Source of the DNA: Mytilus trossulus
Taxonomy: Eukaryota > Mollusca > Bivalvia > Mytilida > Mytilidae
DNA: 64,000 nt
Assembly: GCF_036588685.1 (NCBI RefSeq)
Contig: NC_086384.1
Span: 51,229,973 to 51,293,972 of the forward strand
Direction: 5' to 3'
Shown here: positions 1-13,800 of the stretch, piece after piece
How positions within the stretch are numbered: position 1 is the stretch's first letter
Layout: each line of letters begins with the position of its first letter
Position numbers and translations under genes: made by a program
Notes under the pieces: generated by a model
Seen by the model: only the letters and a program-made list of their open reading frames with translations
What the model was told of the DNA's origin: nothing
The model's database searches: none

Positions 1-1625
1 CTTTGGGGTATCTAGTTTAAAAAATGTGTGGCGTGACCTGGTCAACCAACCAAGATGGCCGCCACGGCTAAAAATAGAACAAAGGGGTAAAATGCAGTTT
101 TTGGCTTATAACTCAAAAACCAAAGCATTTTGAGGAAATCTGACATGGGATAAAAATGTTTATCAGGTCAAGATCTATCTGCCCTAAAATTTTCAGATGA
201 ATCGGTCAATCGGTTGTTGGGTTGCTGCCCCTGAATTGGTAATTTTGAGGAAATTTTGCTGTTTTTGGTTATTATCTTGAATATTATTATAGATAGAGAT
301 AAACTGTAAACAGCAATAATGTTCAGCAAAGTAAGATCTACAAATAAGTCAACATGACCAAAATGGTCAGTTGACCTGTTTAGGAGTTATTGCCCTTTAT
401 AGTCAATTTTTAACCATTTTTCGTAAATTAAAGTAATCTTTTACAAAAATCTTCTCCTCTGAAACTACTTGGCCAAATTAATCCAAACTTGGCCACAATC
501 ATCTTTGGGGTATCTTGTTTAAAAAATGTGTGGCGTGACCTGGTCAACCAACCAAGATGGCCGCCACGGCTAAAAATAGAACATAGGGGGAAAATGCAGT
601 TTTTGGCTTATAACTCAAAAACCAAAGCATTTAGAGCAAATCTGACATGGAATAAAAATGTTTATCAGGTCAAGAACTATCTGCCCTGAAATTTTCAGAT
701 GAATCGGTCAATCTGTTGTTGGGTTGCTGCCCCTGAATTGGTAATTTTGAGGAAATTTTGCTGTTTTTGGTTATTATCTTGAATATTATTATAGATAGAG
801 ATAAATTGTAAACAGCAATAATGTTCAGCAAAGTAAGATCTACAAATAAGTTTAACATGACCAAAATGGTCAGTTGACCCCTTTAGGAGTTATTGCCCTT
901 TATAGTCAATCTTTAACCATTTTTCATAAATCTAAGTAATCTTTTACAAAATCTCCACTGAAATTACTAGGCCACAATCATCTTTGGGGTATCTAGTTTG
1001 AAAAATGTGTCCGATAACCTGGCCATTCAACCAAGATGGCCGCCACGGCTAAAAATAGAACATAGGGGTAAAATGCAGTTTTTTGCTTATAACTATGAAA
1101 CCAAAGCATCTAGAGCAAATCTGACAAGAAGTTAAATTGTTAATCAAGTCAATACTATCTGCCCTGAATTTTTCAGATGAATTGGACAACTGGTTGTTGG
1201 GTTGCTGCCCTCCAATTGGTAATTTTTAAAAAAAATTTGCCGTTTTTGGTTATCTTGATTACTATTATAGATAGCGATAAACTGTAAACAGCAATAATGT
1301 TCAGCAAAGTAAGATCTACAAATAAGTCAACATGACCTAAATGGTCAATTGACCCCTTAAGGAGTTATTTCCCTTTATAGTCAATTTTTAACAATTTTCA
1401 TTAATTTGGTAAATTTATGTAAATTTTTACCAAATATAGTTCTCTGTTACTAATGGGCAAAGTTCATGATAGATATAATTGTAAGAAGCAAAATCCTTCA
1501 GTAAAGTAAGAACTTCAAACACATCACCATCACCAAAATACAATTTTGTCATGAATCCATTTGTGTCCTTTGTTTAATATGCACATAGACCAAGGTGAGC
1601 GACACAGGCTCTTTAGAGCCTCTAG
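1..1625 (+). mobile_element. Tandem ~490-bp repeat with Helitron-like 3' end
   Basis: Three copies of one unit start near 1, 503 and 982; each begins CTTTGGGGTATCT and includes the run CCAAGATGGCCGCCACGGC. The third copy runs into unique tail sequence. The tail ends with a perfect 6-bp stem (AGGCTC, loop TTTA, GAGCCT at 1606-1621) followed at once by CTAG and then T, which is the CTRR-T end expected of Helitrons. The 5' end is outside the window. No Rep/helicase coding is visible, so it would be non-autonomous. Confidence 0.65.
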
Positions 1626-1636
1626 TTCTACTTGCC

Positions 1637-2220
1637 AAAGGAGTAGGTCCGGTAAGGACTCATTTTGGCCTCAAATTTCAGTTTCATCTAACGAAAGATT
1701 TTGACCACTTTTTAAACACTTAAGTGTCTATTTCACTTGATTCAATTAGTTTTTGTGAAAGATTTTAACTAATTTAGTCATTAGAAACGATCCGATTCAA
1801 GCTCAAATATGAAAAATCTCTCAAATATGCAAAAAAACGTCACTTTTCATATGGTTTTTGTCAAAAATGAAAGTGGCAGCATCCGTGTTCATCCACAACC
1901 TTTATATATGTTATGTATTATCATAAAATACAACTAAAATTTCAATATCAAGGATGAACACGAATGCAGCCACTTTCGTTGTACACGGAAACCGTCTAAA
2001 ATTTAACTAAAATGATAGAATTTTGAAGATTTCAGTAATGTAGCATGACTTAATGGTGCTACAACTAGATATATGTGCATTGTATTGTCAAAAACAGCCC
2101 ATATTTATCTAGCAGAAGCATTCAAATGTCCAATAAATAACTAAAAGTTTACATTTTTACAATTTTGTAAAACTGTTATATTTTGGGGCCAAAAAGGGGT
2201 CTTACCGGACCTAGTCCTTT
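1637..2220. mobile_element. 584-bp terminal-inverted-repeat element (family TIR-584), copy 1
   Basis: The ends are 20-bp inverted repeats that differ at one position: AAAGGAGTAGGTCCGGTAAG at 1637 and its complement at 2201-2220. A second inner inverted repeat (GAAAGTGGCAGCATCCGTGTTC against GAACACGAATGCAGCCACTTTC) gives it a foldback shape. There is no coding frame, so it is a MITE-like DNA element. A second copy in the opposite orientation lies at 32958-33540. Confidence 0.75.
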
Positions 2221-2394
2221 ACTTTAATAAATAGCTCATGAAAATACAGAAATTATTCTGTGCATTTACTTTTCAGATTTTAGAAAAATGGACAAAAATG
2301 TTAGATTATTTTTTGAGATTTACTGAAAGTTTTCATACAAGGAAATATATATTGATTTTAGAATGGGAGTTCTTACTATTGTGATCCTTCTCCA

Positions 2395-2556
2395 GTCACA
2401 TAAGTCACATTAAAAATAAACATCTTGTGTACAATTTGGAAATTAGTATGGCGTTCATTATCACTGAACTAGTATATATTTGTTTAGGGGCCAGCTGAAG
2501 GACGCCTCCTGGTGCGGGAATTTCTTGCTACATTGGTGACCTTCTGCTGTTGTTTT
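2395..2556 (-). mobile_element. Dispersed repeat R3 (antisense), left part, split by an insertion
   Basis: It matches the antisense R3 copy at 57700-58096 (shared CTTGTGTACAATTTGGAAATTAG and GGGGCCAGCTGAAGGACG). The match stops at GTTGTTTTT and resumes at 4504, so the 1.95 kb between is an insertion. Confidence 0.75.
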
Positions 2557-4503
2557 TATACGACCGCAAATTTTGAAAAAAATTTCGTCGTATATTGCTA
2601 TCACGTTGGCGTCGTCGTCGTCGTCCGAATACTTTCAGTTTTCGCACTCTAACTTTAGTAAAAGTGAATATAAATCTTTAAAATTTTATCACAAGGTTTA
2701 TGACCACAAAAGGAAGGTTGGTATTGATTTTGGGAGTTTTGGTCCCAACATTTTAGGAATTAGGGGCCAAAAAGGGCCCAAATAAGCATTTTCTTGGTTT
2801 TCGCACTATAACTTTAGTTTAAGTTAATAGAAATCTATGAAATTTTGACACAAGGTTTATGACCACAAAAGAAAGGTTGGGATTGATTTTGGGAGTTTTG
2901 GTTTCAATAGTGTAGGAATTAGGGGCCAAAAAAGGGCCCAAATAAGCATTATTCTTGGTTTTCGCACAATAACTTTAGTTTAAGTTAATAGAAAATAATG
3001 AAATTTATACACAATGTTTATGACCACAAAAGGAAGGTTGGTATTGATTTTGGGAGTTTAGGTCCCAACAGTTTAGGAATTAGGGGCCAAAAAAGGGACC
3101 CAAATAAGCATTTTTCTTGGTTTTCGCACCATAACTTTAGTATAAGTAAATAGAAATCTATGAAATTTAAACACAAGGTTTATGACCATAAAAGGAAGGT
3201 TGGTAATGATTTTGGGAGTTTTGGTCCAAACAGTTTAGGAATAAGGGGCCCAAAGGGTCCAAAATTAAACTTTGTTTGATTTCATCAAAATTGAATAATT
3301 GGGGTTCTTTGATATGCTGAATCTAACTGTGTATGTAGATTTTTAACCTTTGGTCCCGTTTTCAAATTGGTCTACATTAAGGTCCAAAGGGTCCAAAATT
3401 AAACTTCGTTTGATTTTGACAAAAAATTAATCGGTTGGGTTCTTTGATATGCTGAATCTAAAAATGTACTTAGATTCTTGATTATCGGCCCAGTTTTCAA
3501 GTTGGTCCAAATCGGGGTCCAAAATTAAACTTTGTTTGATTTCATCAAAAATTGAATAAATGGGGTTCTTTGATATGCCAAATCTAACTGTGTATGTAGA
3601 TTCCTAATTTTTGGTCTTGTTTTCAAATTGGTCTACATTAAAGTCCAAAGGGTCCAAAATTAAACTTAGTTTGATTTTAACAAAAATTGAAATCTTGGGG
3701 TTCTTTGATATGCTGAATCCAAACATGTACTTAGATTTTTGATTCTGGGCCCAGTTTTCAAGATGGTCCAAATCAGGATCTAAAATTATTATATTAAGTT
3801 TTGTGCAATAGCAAGTCTTTTCAATTGCACAGTATTGCGCAATGGCAAGAAATATCTTATTGCAAAATATTGTGAAATAGCAATTTTGTTTTTAATTAGA
3901 GTTATCTTTCTTTGTCCAGAATAGTAAGCAAGAAATATCTAATTGTAAGAATTTTTTTTATTTGGAGTTATCTTTCTTTGTCCTGAATCAACTTAAATCT
4001 TTGTTATATATACAATATACAATGTATATTCACTTTTTACTACCAACTGATAAATTAAAATAATCTTTACCATTCAGTGATAACAAGCATTTTTTTTACA
4101 TCTTAATATTTTATGATGTATTTAAATGAGTAGTAATTGTTGCAAACTCCATTAGAAATTTTAATTGAGATTAGTTTTGGAATAAGGGAAAGGGGGATGT
4201 GATTAAAAAAATTGGGTTCAATTTTCTCATTTGAAATTTCATAAATAAAAAGAAAATTTCTTCAAACATTTTTTTGAGAGGAATAATATTCAACAGCATA
4301 GTGAATTGCTCTAAGAGAAAACAAAAATTTTAATTTCATTAGAACGCATTCATTCTGTGTCAGAAACCTATGCTGTGTCAACTATTTAATCACAATCCAA
4401 ATTTAGAGCTGAATCCAGCTTGAATGTTGTGTCCATACTTGCCCCAACCGTTCAGGGTTCAACCTCTGCGGTCGTATAAAGCTACGCCCTGCGGAGCATC
4501 TGG
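2557..4503 (+). mobile_element. Helentron-like (HINE-type) element with internal tandem repeats, nested in R3
   Basis: The left end carries TATACGACCGCA (2557-2568), and its exact 12-bp complement TGCGGTCGTATA lies at 4467-4478, just inside the right end. The right end is a GC-rich hairpin (4481-4497, one mismatch) followed by AT and CTGG, then T. Subterminal inverted repeats, a 3' hairpin, and T on both sides of the insertion fit the non-autonomous Helentron pattern known from bivalves. Inside are four ~160-bp repeats that start TTTTCGCAC at 2639, 2798, 2959 and 3121. About four further repeats with the motif GGTCCAAAATTAAAC follow. No protein is encoded. Confidence 0.7.
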
Positions 4504-4565
4504 TTTTTATTTGGTCGGGTTGTTGTCTCTTTTACACATTCCCCATTTCCATTCTCAATTTTATC
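4504..4565 (-). mobile_element. Dispersed repeat R3 (antisense), right part after insertion
   Basis: The stretch from TTTTTATTTGGTCGGGTTG to the CATTCCCCATTTCCATTCTC end continues the R3 copy that was interrupted at 2556. Confidence 0.75.
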
Positions 4566-4634
4566 GTAAGAAGTTCTGAACTTACATTGATTGTTTGTCT
4601 AAAAAGAAAATTTAACATTTTATTTTATTTTCAG

Positions 4635-4808
4635 GTTTCTCCCTAACAGCATGGTATACAGACCAGGGACTGATATATCCTCAAATTCTAACCCAGCTTC
4701 AGTCTTCTAAACTCTTACAAGAGCTAGGCATTGGTGACCTCATTTCAGACGACCAATGTCAACGGTCAAGTTCTATATATAGTCCATCAACAGATGGATG
4801 GAAGAAAG
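4635..4808 (+). CDS. Module 1, exon A1
   Basis: This is the first exon of the array in the window: 58 codons, phase 1-1. It reads GFSLTAWYTDQG at the start, LLQELGIGDLISDDQCQR in the middle and STDGWKK at the end. The acceptor TTTTCAG and the donor AAAG-GTTTG flank it. The 640-nt intron after it ends in a repeat of the R6 family (5123-5396). Confidence 0.9.
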
Positions 4809-7800
4809 GTTTGTTTTATTAGAATGTATGTCTCTGTCAGATATGAATAAAAGGAGTTGGGCTTACATCAACAGACCTAGGACCTAAAACCAATTATAAT
4901 ACTGTGGATTACATGGGTACAGACGGATCACGAAATTAAGTGTTCAATGAATGACAAATTTGTAATAAGACTTTGGCTAAATCACAAAATCAAATATCCC
5001 TAATAACTAATAATGCAATTTTTGTTCAAACCACGAAAATTGATACCCATGCAAATAAATGAATCCACAGTAGATTGTATGTTGCTGTTATATAATTCTT
5101 ATGCTCCTTTATAACTTTTGATTAAGGTGGTACCTAACACTACAAAGAGATAACTCTGTAATATCAGCTAAACGTTTTAAATACGTTGTGTTGTTAAGGG
5201 AATATTAAGCTTCTCAATGATCAAAATTAGTGTTTGTTAAACTGCTATATAACCAGTGTAATTTTTCTGATAAATTGGTTGGTTCAAATTATTTGAATTT
5301 TTTATATTTTTGTTAAAAGTTCAAATTGAATACTATGTCAAAATTTTATGAAAATTAAACGAGCCAAATAAATTTGAGTGAAGGTGTTGGGTATAACTTT
5401 AAGTATATAAGATCTTTGCATTATATGAAATCATTATTCTTGCTCCAGATTGTGTATTGGATGTTACCACGGAAACTTTGCACTCATCCACGACCTGTGT
5501 TGTCAAGGATACCTGTTCCGCAGTGGATTGTTGTACAGATGTGGACTTCCTCGACAGACCATTCAACACATTTCTATATTTAGATCCATGTGACCTGACA
5601 TTCATCATTGGAATAGAAAACTTTGTTTTCAATGCAAGTTTGACATCTGACCCAAATTTTGAATTTGGTAAGTGAAATATAACTATGCTTCAATAAAGTT
5701 TTATGACTTGAGATTTAGAAAATAATAGTTGGATGTTCTTATAGAAACTTGACATGTTGTTTTAAAGTTATTTTATTTTTTGATCAATTTGAAGTGAAAA
5801 AAAAAAAAATTGAAATAGTAAAAACTAAAAATTAAATTAAATTTTATGATGAAAACAATTTTGAACTAAATGGTACACATTTGTTAAATTATGATTTAAA
5901 GTTATCTCACAATTCTGAATTTAAGGTGTTGAGAAGCAGTTTAATTTAAAAGGAGTTGTTAGGCTGACGTAAGTAATATAGATATTTAAGAATAATGCAA
6001 AGTAAAACAAAAAAAGACCTAGAAAACTTTAAACAAAACAGTTCTTGTTGTCAATATGCCTGAATTATTTGCTACGGGATGTGGATGTTAAGCAAAAACA
6101 ACCATACATTAATAAATCGTTTAGTCTTATCATCTTAACATGTGCCATACGACATGATGGTGATTCTGAACCAACCAGTATTTGCTCTTATGGAAGATAG
6201 TAAGATTAGATTAAGTTACTTAGGTCTTTTTTGTCATAAATTATTAATTTCTAAAAACTATCTTAAATTACATTACCCAGTTATTGACTTAGACCATGTT
6301 CATAGACAGGGTAACAATATGCTTCTATGCAATGCATAATACATAATTCTAAACTTATAACCAACAGTAATAAAAGTTTTAAGCCCTCCCCTTTTCAAGA
6401 CACAATAGAATAAAATAATATTTCTCAAGAATAACTGCTTTTCATGGTGGTTTGATAAATCATTATTTTAAACAATATTACTGAAGCAGTAATGCTTTTC
6501 TTGGTGGTTTACTAAAGCATTATCTTATTACAGTTACAAAATAGAAGATTTATCAGTAGAGAGACAGTATAGAGTTAGTTTGAGAGTCAGGATCTGTTTT
6601 GAGGATACTACACCACTGAACTGTATGATAGACTTTAATGTGTTTGATGACTCTCTTGTTCCCAAGAAACAGTGCTCATGGAATGCAGGATTCTCTGATC
6701 CAGGTATTGTAAATTTCACAGTAAATGACTTACACTTGTTGTGTAAATTTATTAATTATCTAATTGTACAGCCTGTAACGATGAGCAAAACTCATTCTGA
6801 ATAGCAAGTTTAAAATGCTCCAACATAACAAATGTAAAACAATTCTAATGAAAAAAAATAACAGCCTGATTATTTTCCAATTAAGAGTGCTATAGTATCA
6901 GCGTCAGTTTTGAAATGTTTTGTAAATATGCCAGACATTTATTGTAGATTTTTCCCTGAGTTCTTTCCTAAGGCCAGACTATGCAGTGGGAGATATATTA
7001 CCAGATGCCAAGGTGACAGAGGTTCTCAATGTCTTAGGGATTGTATCATATGTGGAATCTAGCCCATGTGACATCTTGTCTGATACATACAGTCCCAACT
7101 ATAACGGATGGAGAAAAGGTAGAGTTTTTTGTTGAAAATTTGGAAGACATTAATGCATGTTTGTTTTCATTATTGAAAAAGGTTTAATGATTGATTTGAA
7201 TATAGATAAGCTTTTCGAATCACTAGTATGACTTAATACTGATGTATTACTTGTTCTTGTACTATTAAAGAATTGTAAGTAATGTACTTTAAAAATAACC
7301 ATTGTCAAATCACCAATTTTTTTTTATTTAATTTTCAAATAAAACTGAGAATGGAAAGGGTATGTGTCAAAGAGACAGACTAAAGAGCTGAAAACAGCCT
7401 AAGGCCACCAATAGGTTCTCAGCACAACAATTGAATCCCTCCATTGAGTGGCTGGTTTCAGGAAGCCCCTAATCAAAATGTTTACTAGTTAAGTGAAAAC
7501 TCCAAAATATATAAATTAACTAAATTTAAAAACTAAATAAAAAACTAACAAAGGCCATAGGCTTCTGATTAGGGAAGCAAAAATGTACCAGGGTTAGACA
7601 TGTTTTGTGAGATCTCAACCTGCTCCATATACCTCTAGCAAATGTATGATAAGAAAACACAACAACAAGCACAGCAAAACTATGTTCATAAATAACCTTA
7701 GTCTGATGTCAGATAAGGTTACTAAAGAAACTACGAAAAATGACAATGATACATAAATTAACAAAGGACTATTATAAATAGCAGTTGCTGACATGCTAGC

Positions 7801-10800
7801 CTTATTCTTATTGAAATACAATGTTTTTAATGCTTAAGATTGACATTTGAATTTTTCGTAGACTGTGATGTTGATGTGACCTTTCCCAGTCCACCCAGCA
7901 TTCCAAGTTCTGCCATGTGTTCACTACACTCCTCCTGTACATCTGTCGACTGTTGTGTGAACATTGACTTCCTACAAAGAGGATTTAGAGCTTCAGTTGA
8001 CCTTGACCCTTGTTTGCATGTATTGACCTTTAGCATTGAAAGGATTCAAGAACAGATCAGTCTGAACGGGTATACATGGGGTAAGCAGTTGCATAGAGAG
8101 TTGTCTCATTGGCACTCATACCACATCTTATTTATGTTGTTTTAAAGTTTGCAATAACTTCTTTACAAAATTATGCTCCAAATGTTCGTAACAATTCTTT
8201 GAAGAAATGAATTTTTAATAAATTTTAGAAAAAAAAAGTAAACTCAAAATTTTTTCAAGCAAATATTTAATTAGATATTGCCAGAATTGTTTTACTTATA
8301 TCTTCTATGTTTATTTTTAGGAACCCAGGAAACCAGGACATTGATGAATGTTGTAAAAATTGTGTAAGTTACAAGTTATATTCAAGAATTACATGCACAA
8401 TCTCAATATAGAAATTACAATTGGTTCCACTTATGTTGAACTTGTTAGAACAAAATGTCCCATTAATACTGTAAATTCAGAAATTATTGCTTTTTTTGTC
8501 ATTTAAGACTAAAATGTAGTTTAAACTTTTGATGTTTTGAGAAAAATCCTGTTTAATTAAAAATATTGAAAATGTGGGTTTATATTGTTGACTTTTTGTC
8601 TGGTATTAATCATGTAAGATCTACGAACATTATTTTAGAAGATAAAAAACTCTATTGCATTTTTCGCAATAATAAATAATTTCAAAAATTTACAGTAATA
8701 CATCACAAGGGTAACAAAAAGAAATTAAATATTGAACACCTAACAGACCACACTTTACACCAACTACCAACTCCTTTAAGAATAGATGTACAAAAAAATT
8801 ATGAACAGCTCATAGTCCCAAGTTGGTACAGGCACACAATATGACTAGGCTTATACAAAACTATCCTTTATGAAAGTAAAATGTATAGTTAAAAACCTGC
8901 ATGATCCAGCTATCAATAGGATTACCACTAACTACAAACAGGCAATGTAAGACAGCATATAATGTTGAAAGAAGGGTTAAAATAATCTCACTACTTTTGG
9001 TTGAATTCTAGTACCTACAACAAATAAAATTATTTTTAAATTTTTATTCTTCAGATTTACGATCACAGAACAGCCATTGCAGTATGAGATAGATCTAGAT
9101 ATTAGCATCTGTTTTGAATTTGGAGGAGCTTGTTACTTTACAATGACTGTGTTTAAAGACACTATACTACCTAAACAGTTCTGTACAAATGGGACTGCGT
9201 TCATGGATTCAGGTGAGCGATCAGTTTGTGTTTTTGAAATTTTTGAAATTGAAAATTTTGAAATTGAAATTTTCATTAATTTGACTAAGAAAGGACAAAA
9301 AAGATGGAGTATTAAAAACAATTTGAATTTCATGCTGAAGAGCCAATTTTCTCTTGAAAAGAAGGTGATTTACGGTGGGTTAATTTATTTTTGTGGGTAC
9401 TAATTTTTCGTGGATAGATGAACCTGCATTTTCGTAGATATTTGATTTAGTGGTTTAGCCAGAATCTGCATACAACCCTATAGAAAATTTGCAGTTAGTT
9501 CAGTATTTAATTTTGGTTAACCTAAACCCACAAAATCCATGAATATGGGTATCTAAAGATAAATGATGAAATCGCAGTTCTACATGTATAATTGTTTTTA
9601 AAGTTAAGAACTATGAATTTACATTGCATCTAATATTGACATTATTTAGAGTTTGATTTGGCACAAAAAATACCTGCAATTTATCAAGAGATTTCTTTCA
9701 ATTTACAGAATTTTCCTTGTCACAGTTTCTGTCAGATCAGGGTCAAGACATGGTGTCACCACTACCTTCAGGGATATCTGCCACTATGTTGGATACATTG
9801 AAGATTACAGAGTTCCTACAGGGGACCCCTTGTTCCCATTCTGTCTATCCATACACACTCACTAATGGAAGATTTAATAATGGTGAGTATTTATAAACAT
9901 TAGGTGAGGTTAGATGAGGGGATTGCAACCTGTTTATCTTTCTCGCTTACCACAAAACGGTTAGAATAAAAGGTCATTACACTGATTGGGAATGGTTGTA
10001 GGGAATAGAATTTTCAGTTTTCTTTTGGTGCATGATATATTGTCATTGGTATAGCTAACCAATTAGTAAAGGTTATCATGATTTATCTTTTTTTAATCGT
10101 TTAAAACTCACTCAGTTGTTAGAATAACAGATCTAGTCTGTCAACAATCTGTCTTGAAGATCATATTTTAGGAGGGAGAATTTTTGAGATTTGAAAATTG
10201 GAATAAGGTCCATGTGAATTATTTATATGGCTTCTTGTTACTGTAAACCTACTTATTTTTGCTGAAACTTCATCTCATTTAGCATTTTAGACTTTACTAA
10301 CCTATTTTAAGATTTAATTTCGCAATTTTCAAATCTTCATGATGAAGTTAAATAAGAAGATCATAGTTTTACATATTTGCAACGATTTATATGTTTGATA
10401 TTTTTTTTCTCTCAAAAGATGTTAAAATAAATCACTAACAAAAAATTATCAGTTTTCAGAAGTACTTCGTTTCTTAGCTAAATAAACTGCTTTATTTTTA
10501 TTTTCTATTAGAATGTGATGAGTTCACTGACAGTGTGACCCTACCATCTTCAGTTTCCTGTAGTATAGGAGCCTTCTCTTCTGGATGTTCTAACATTCTA
10601 TGTTGTACCCAGGTAGACTTTGTCTCTAGGGGAATAGAGAATAATATCTTTGTTGATCCATGTAATTATGAGTTGACCATACGTGTTGAGACCATGACAG
10701 TGACCACATCCCTGTTGGATTACCAGTGGGGTACAGAGAAGAGATTTTCACTCCAGGGAGGAATTAGACTCAAGTAAGTTCATAGAGAGGATTAAATAGC

Positions 10801-13800
10801 GCAATTTTTACAAGGGATAAAACAGACACATTCCCTGCATAGTGTAAAGTTTCCACTTGCAATTCGCACCACTTTACCTTTTACCATACACCATTACAGC
10901 TTTCAGCTAATGAATATTGATTCTAATTTCTAATCCTTAAGCAATACATACAAAATTCCCAGTTGTACCATAAATCATAACACCAACACTATACCCTATA
11001 TACCATTAATCATTAACCCTTTATACCATTCAAGGACTACAAGGATAGTAGAACAAATATTCAATAAATGAGTTGTTTAGGAAATGATAAAATTAAGTAT
11101 ATGGAAATGGGGAATGTGTCAAAGAGACAACAATCTGACCAAAGAGCCGAAAACAGCACAAGGCCACAGATTGGTCTTTAACACAGCAAGAATATTTAGC
11201 ACCTTGAGGCATGCTTCTACTGACCCCTAAACAATAATGTGTACTTTTTCAATTAAGAAATAATTCCTTCATGTCATGCTCTATGCTCATTTTAACATGG
11301 GTAGGCATTATATTTATCGATATTTTACACTGAGCATTAGCGAGGTGTAAAATGTGGTCAAATATAATGCCTACCCATGTTAAAATGAGCATAGAGCATG
11401 ACATGAAGGAATTATTTTGATTCTAATAGGACAAATATAGTATTTTTATAGGTCGAAGCGTACGAAATTACCGTAAAAATGTTTGGCTGTTCCCGTTTCC
11501 TCCTCGAGGAATCTGTGCATTGCATTTCATATTTGATAAGTTTAAAAACTACTAGCAGGATAAATATATGTTGTTTCATATAAATATATAATAAAAGTTT
11601 ATGTTAGCTGCCTAAATGTATATATTTTAAAGGATAATGATGGAAATAACGTTAATATAAACAGTAAGTCCTTGCGCATGTGTCAAGTATATTTTTTGTG
11701 CTCATTAGAACACGGCTTTGTTAACAAAGCATAATAAGGACGTCATATTAGAATGAGAAATTAAACTGGATGATATTTATTTTAACACTTGTTTAAATCA
11801 GCTTATTTTAAAATCAGAATTATTTTTTTTAATTTTTTTTCAGTTTTACTTTGAATGATTTAGCCAATGAAAATGTGTTTATGGTGAAGTTTAGTATCTA
11901 CCTGTGTTTAGAGACCAGTGACCCAGATAACTGTGTTGTTGACCTGCCTATAATGGACAATGTAAAATTACCTAAAGGGACCTGTGACTGGAAAAAAGGA
12001 TTCAATATTAACAGTAAGGCACTTTTGTAACTGTCTTAGTTTAAAACGGTAGATATGATATTCATTGTAAACTAGGATTATTCTATAGACAAGAAAACAG
12101 ACAGTTGTCTCTTAGTAACTTAAGGTAAGAAAAGCACCATACACCTTGACTAAAATTAATTTGACTTGTTAAATGTTCATAAAACTTTGACAAAATAGTT
12201 ATATATGAGTCTTTGACAATAATATAAAAAATTAAAAATTACAACAGAACCACACAATTTACAAAATTATAATGTGTAAAAAGCAGTTTGACAAATGCTA
12301 ACTTTGATCTTCTTCTTCTTCAGGAAGTCCACCCTATCTGCAGGGTCACCGCATTTAAAAATTTTGTTTATTTTTAAAATTGCGTTATTTAAAATCTTAT
12401 CTACTAGTTAAAATTTAAAATAATAGTAACAGAGTTAGAATAGGATAAAACTAAAAATTAGTTAAAAACAGGAACTTGTATGTACACTATACATCTTAAA
12501 ATTTTAAAATGGATAAAAATAATATCTTATCAGTTGTTTAATTTCTCTTTTCTCTTCGGGCAGATTGATATTTTGACAACAGTATGTGTTTAAATGTTAG
12601 CTGATACAGAGTTATCTCCCTGTAGTGCTTATGACAATACTTACATTTACCTATTTACAAAAACATAATTTCACTGTCAATTAAATTCTTATTCACACAT
12701 AAACTTAATCATGTAATATTGATGATGTTTTTCCTGCTTGAAATCTGCAATTGTTTAATGATAGAAATTTGTAATTATAGGATTCAGCATACTTGGCTGG
12801 CTAGGGGAGACTTACGAAAACAAAGATACTCTTGATCCATATGTTGTGAATGAGTTGATGAGAGATTTACAGTTGATTGACTACCTTCTGGAGCCTCAAT
12901 GTGATGTGTCTACAGCCCCATATACACCAGTGAATGGTCAAGGATGGAATATAAGTCCAGGTTTGTACAGTAGTACCAGTGGCGGATCCAGCTTTTTAAA
13001 AAGGGGGGGGGGGGGGGGTTTACAACCCAGGACAAAGGGGGGGTTCCAACTATATGTCCCTATTCAAATGCATTGATTGGCCAAGAAAAGGGGGGGTTCA
13101 ATCCAAAGAATTCCCCCCCCCCCTGGATCCACCAATGAATACTTATACTAGCAAAGAGATTGATAAACTATTTTTTTTGCATCTTATAGTTATTGAATTT
13201 TAATTGAAACCGACTGACTGTTATCATTTACCATTTATAATAAAATTGTGAATGGAAATGGGGAATGTGTCAAAGAGACAACAACCCAACAATAGAGCAG
13301 ACCAATAGGTCTTCAATACAGCAAGAAACTCCTTCACCCGTAAGAGTTCTTCAGCTGGTCCCTAAACAAATATGTTACTAGTTTAATGACAAATATGTTA
13401 CTAGTTCAATGATAATGGTCGTCATAGTCTCTATATATTGCCAGTGAAATTTAGAATATGGAATAAGACCATATTCATAGCACAGTAAAGCAGTGATTGA
13501 TTAGATTAATTGAGACATCAATAAGACTGCAACCTAACAACAAAAAGATGTATCTATTTTCAACATATGTATTATTAAAGTAAGTAATAATAGTTTGTGA
13601 AGCAGAAGGCAGCCCCTGAAACAAGGTTTGAAAAAAGATTTGCATCCTCAGTTTAAGTATTGATAATTTTGATAAATCTGTAAATGGTACAAATAGAAAA
13701 ATTGCAAGAGTTATTTGACATAAGTTCTGAAAGCTTATAAAACTATGTCTTTAATGTTCTTTCAGGATGCACTACAGCACCAACTCTTTCTACATTGACA

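Larger units (their letters stand above)
1..4634 (+). other. Upstream intron sequence, almost all repeat-derived
   Basis: No exon of the module type is visible before 4635, so this is taken as part of the intron before module 1. It is filled by a 490-bp tandem repeat with a Helitron-like end (1-1625), an inverted-repeat element (1637-2220), and a Helentron-like element (2557-4503) nested inside another dispersed repeat. The short open frames here lie in these repeats and show no gene signature. Confidence 0.7.

Noticed and set aside
2573-2785. 70-codon frame starting in the Helentron-like element
   Set aside because: It lies across the internal ~160-bp repeats and shows no protein family features.
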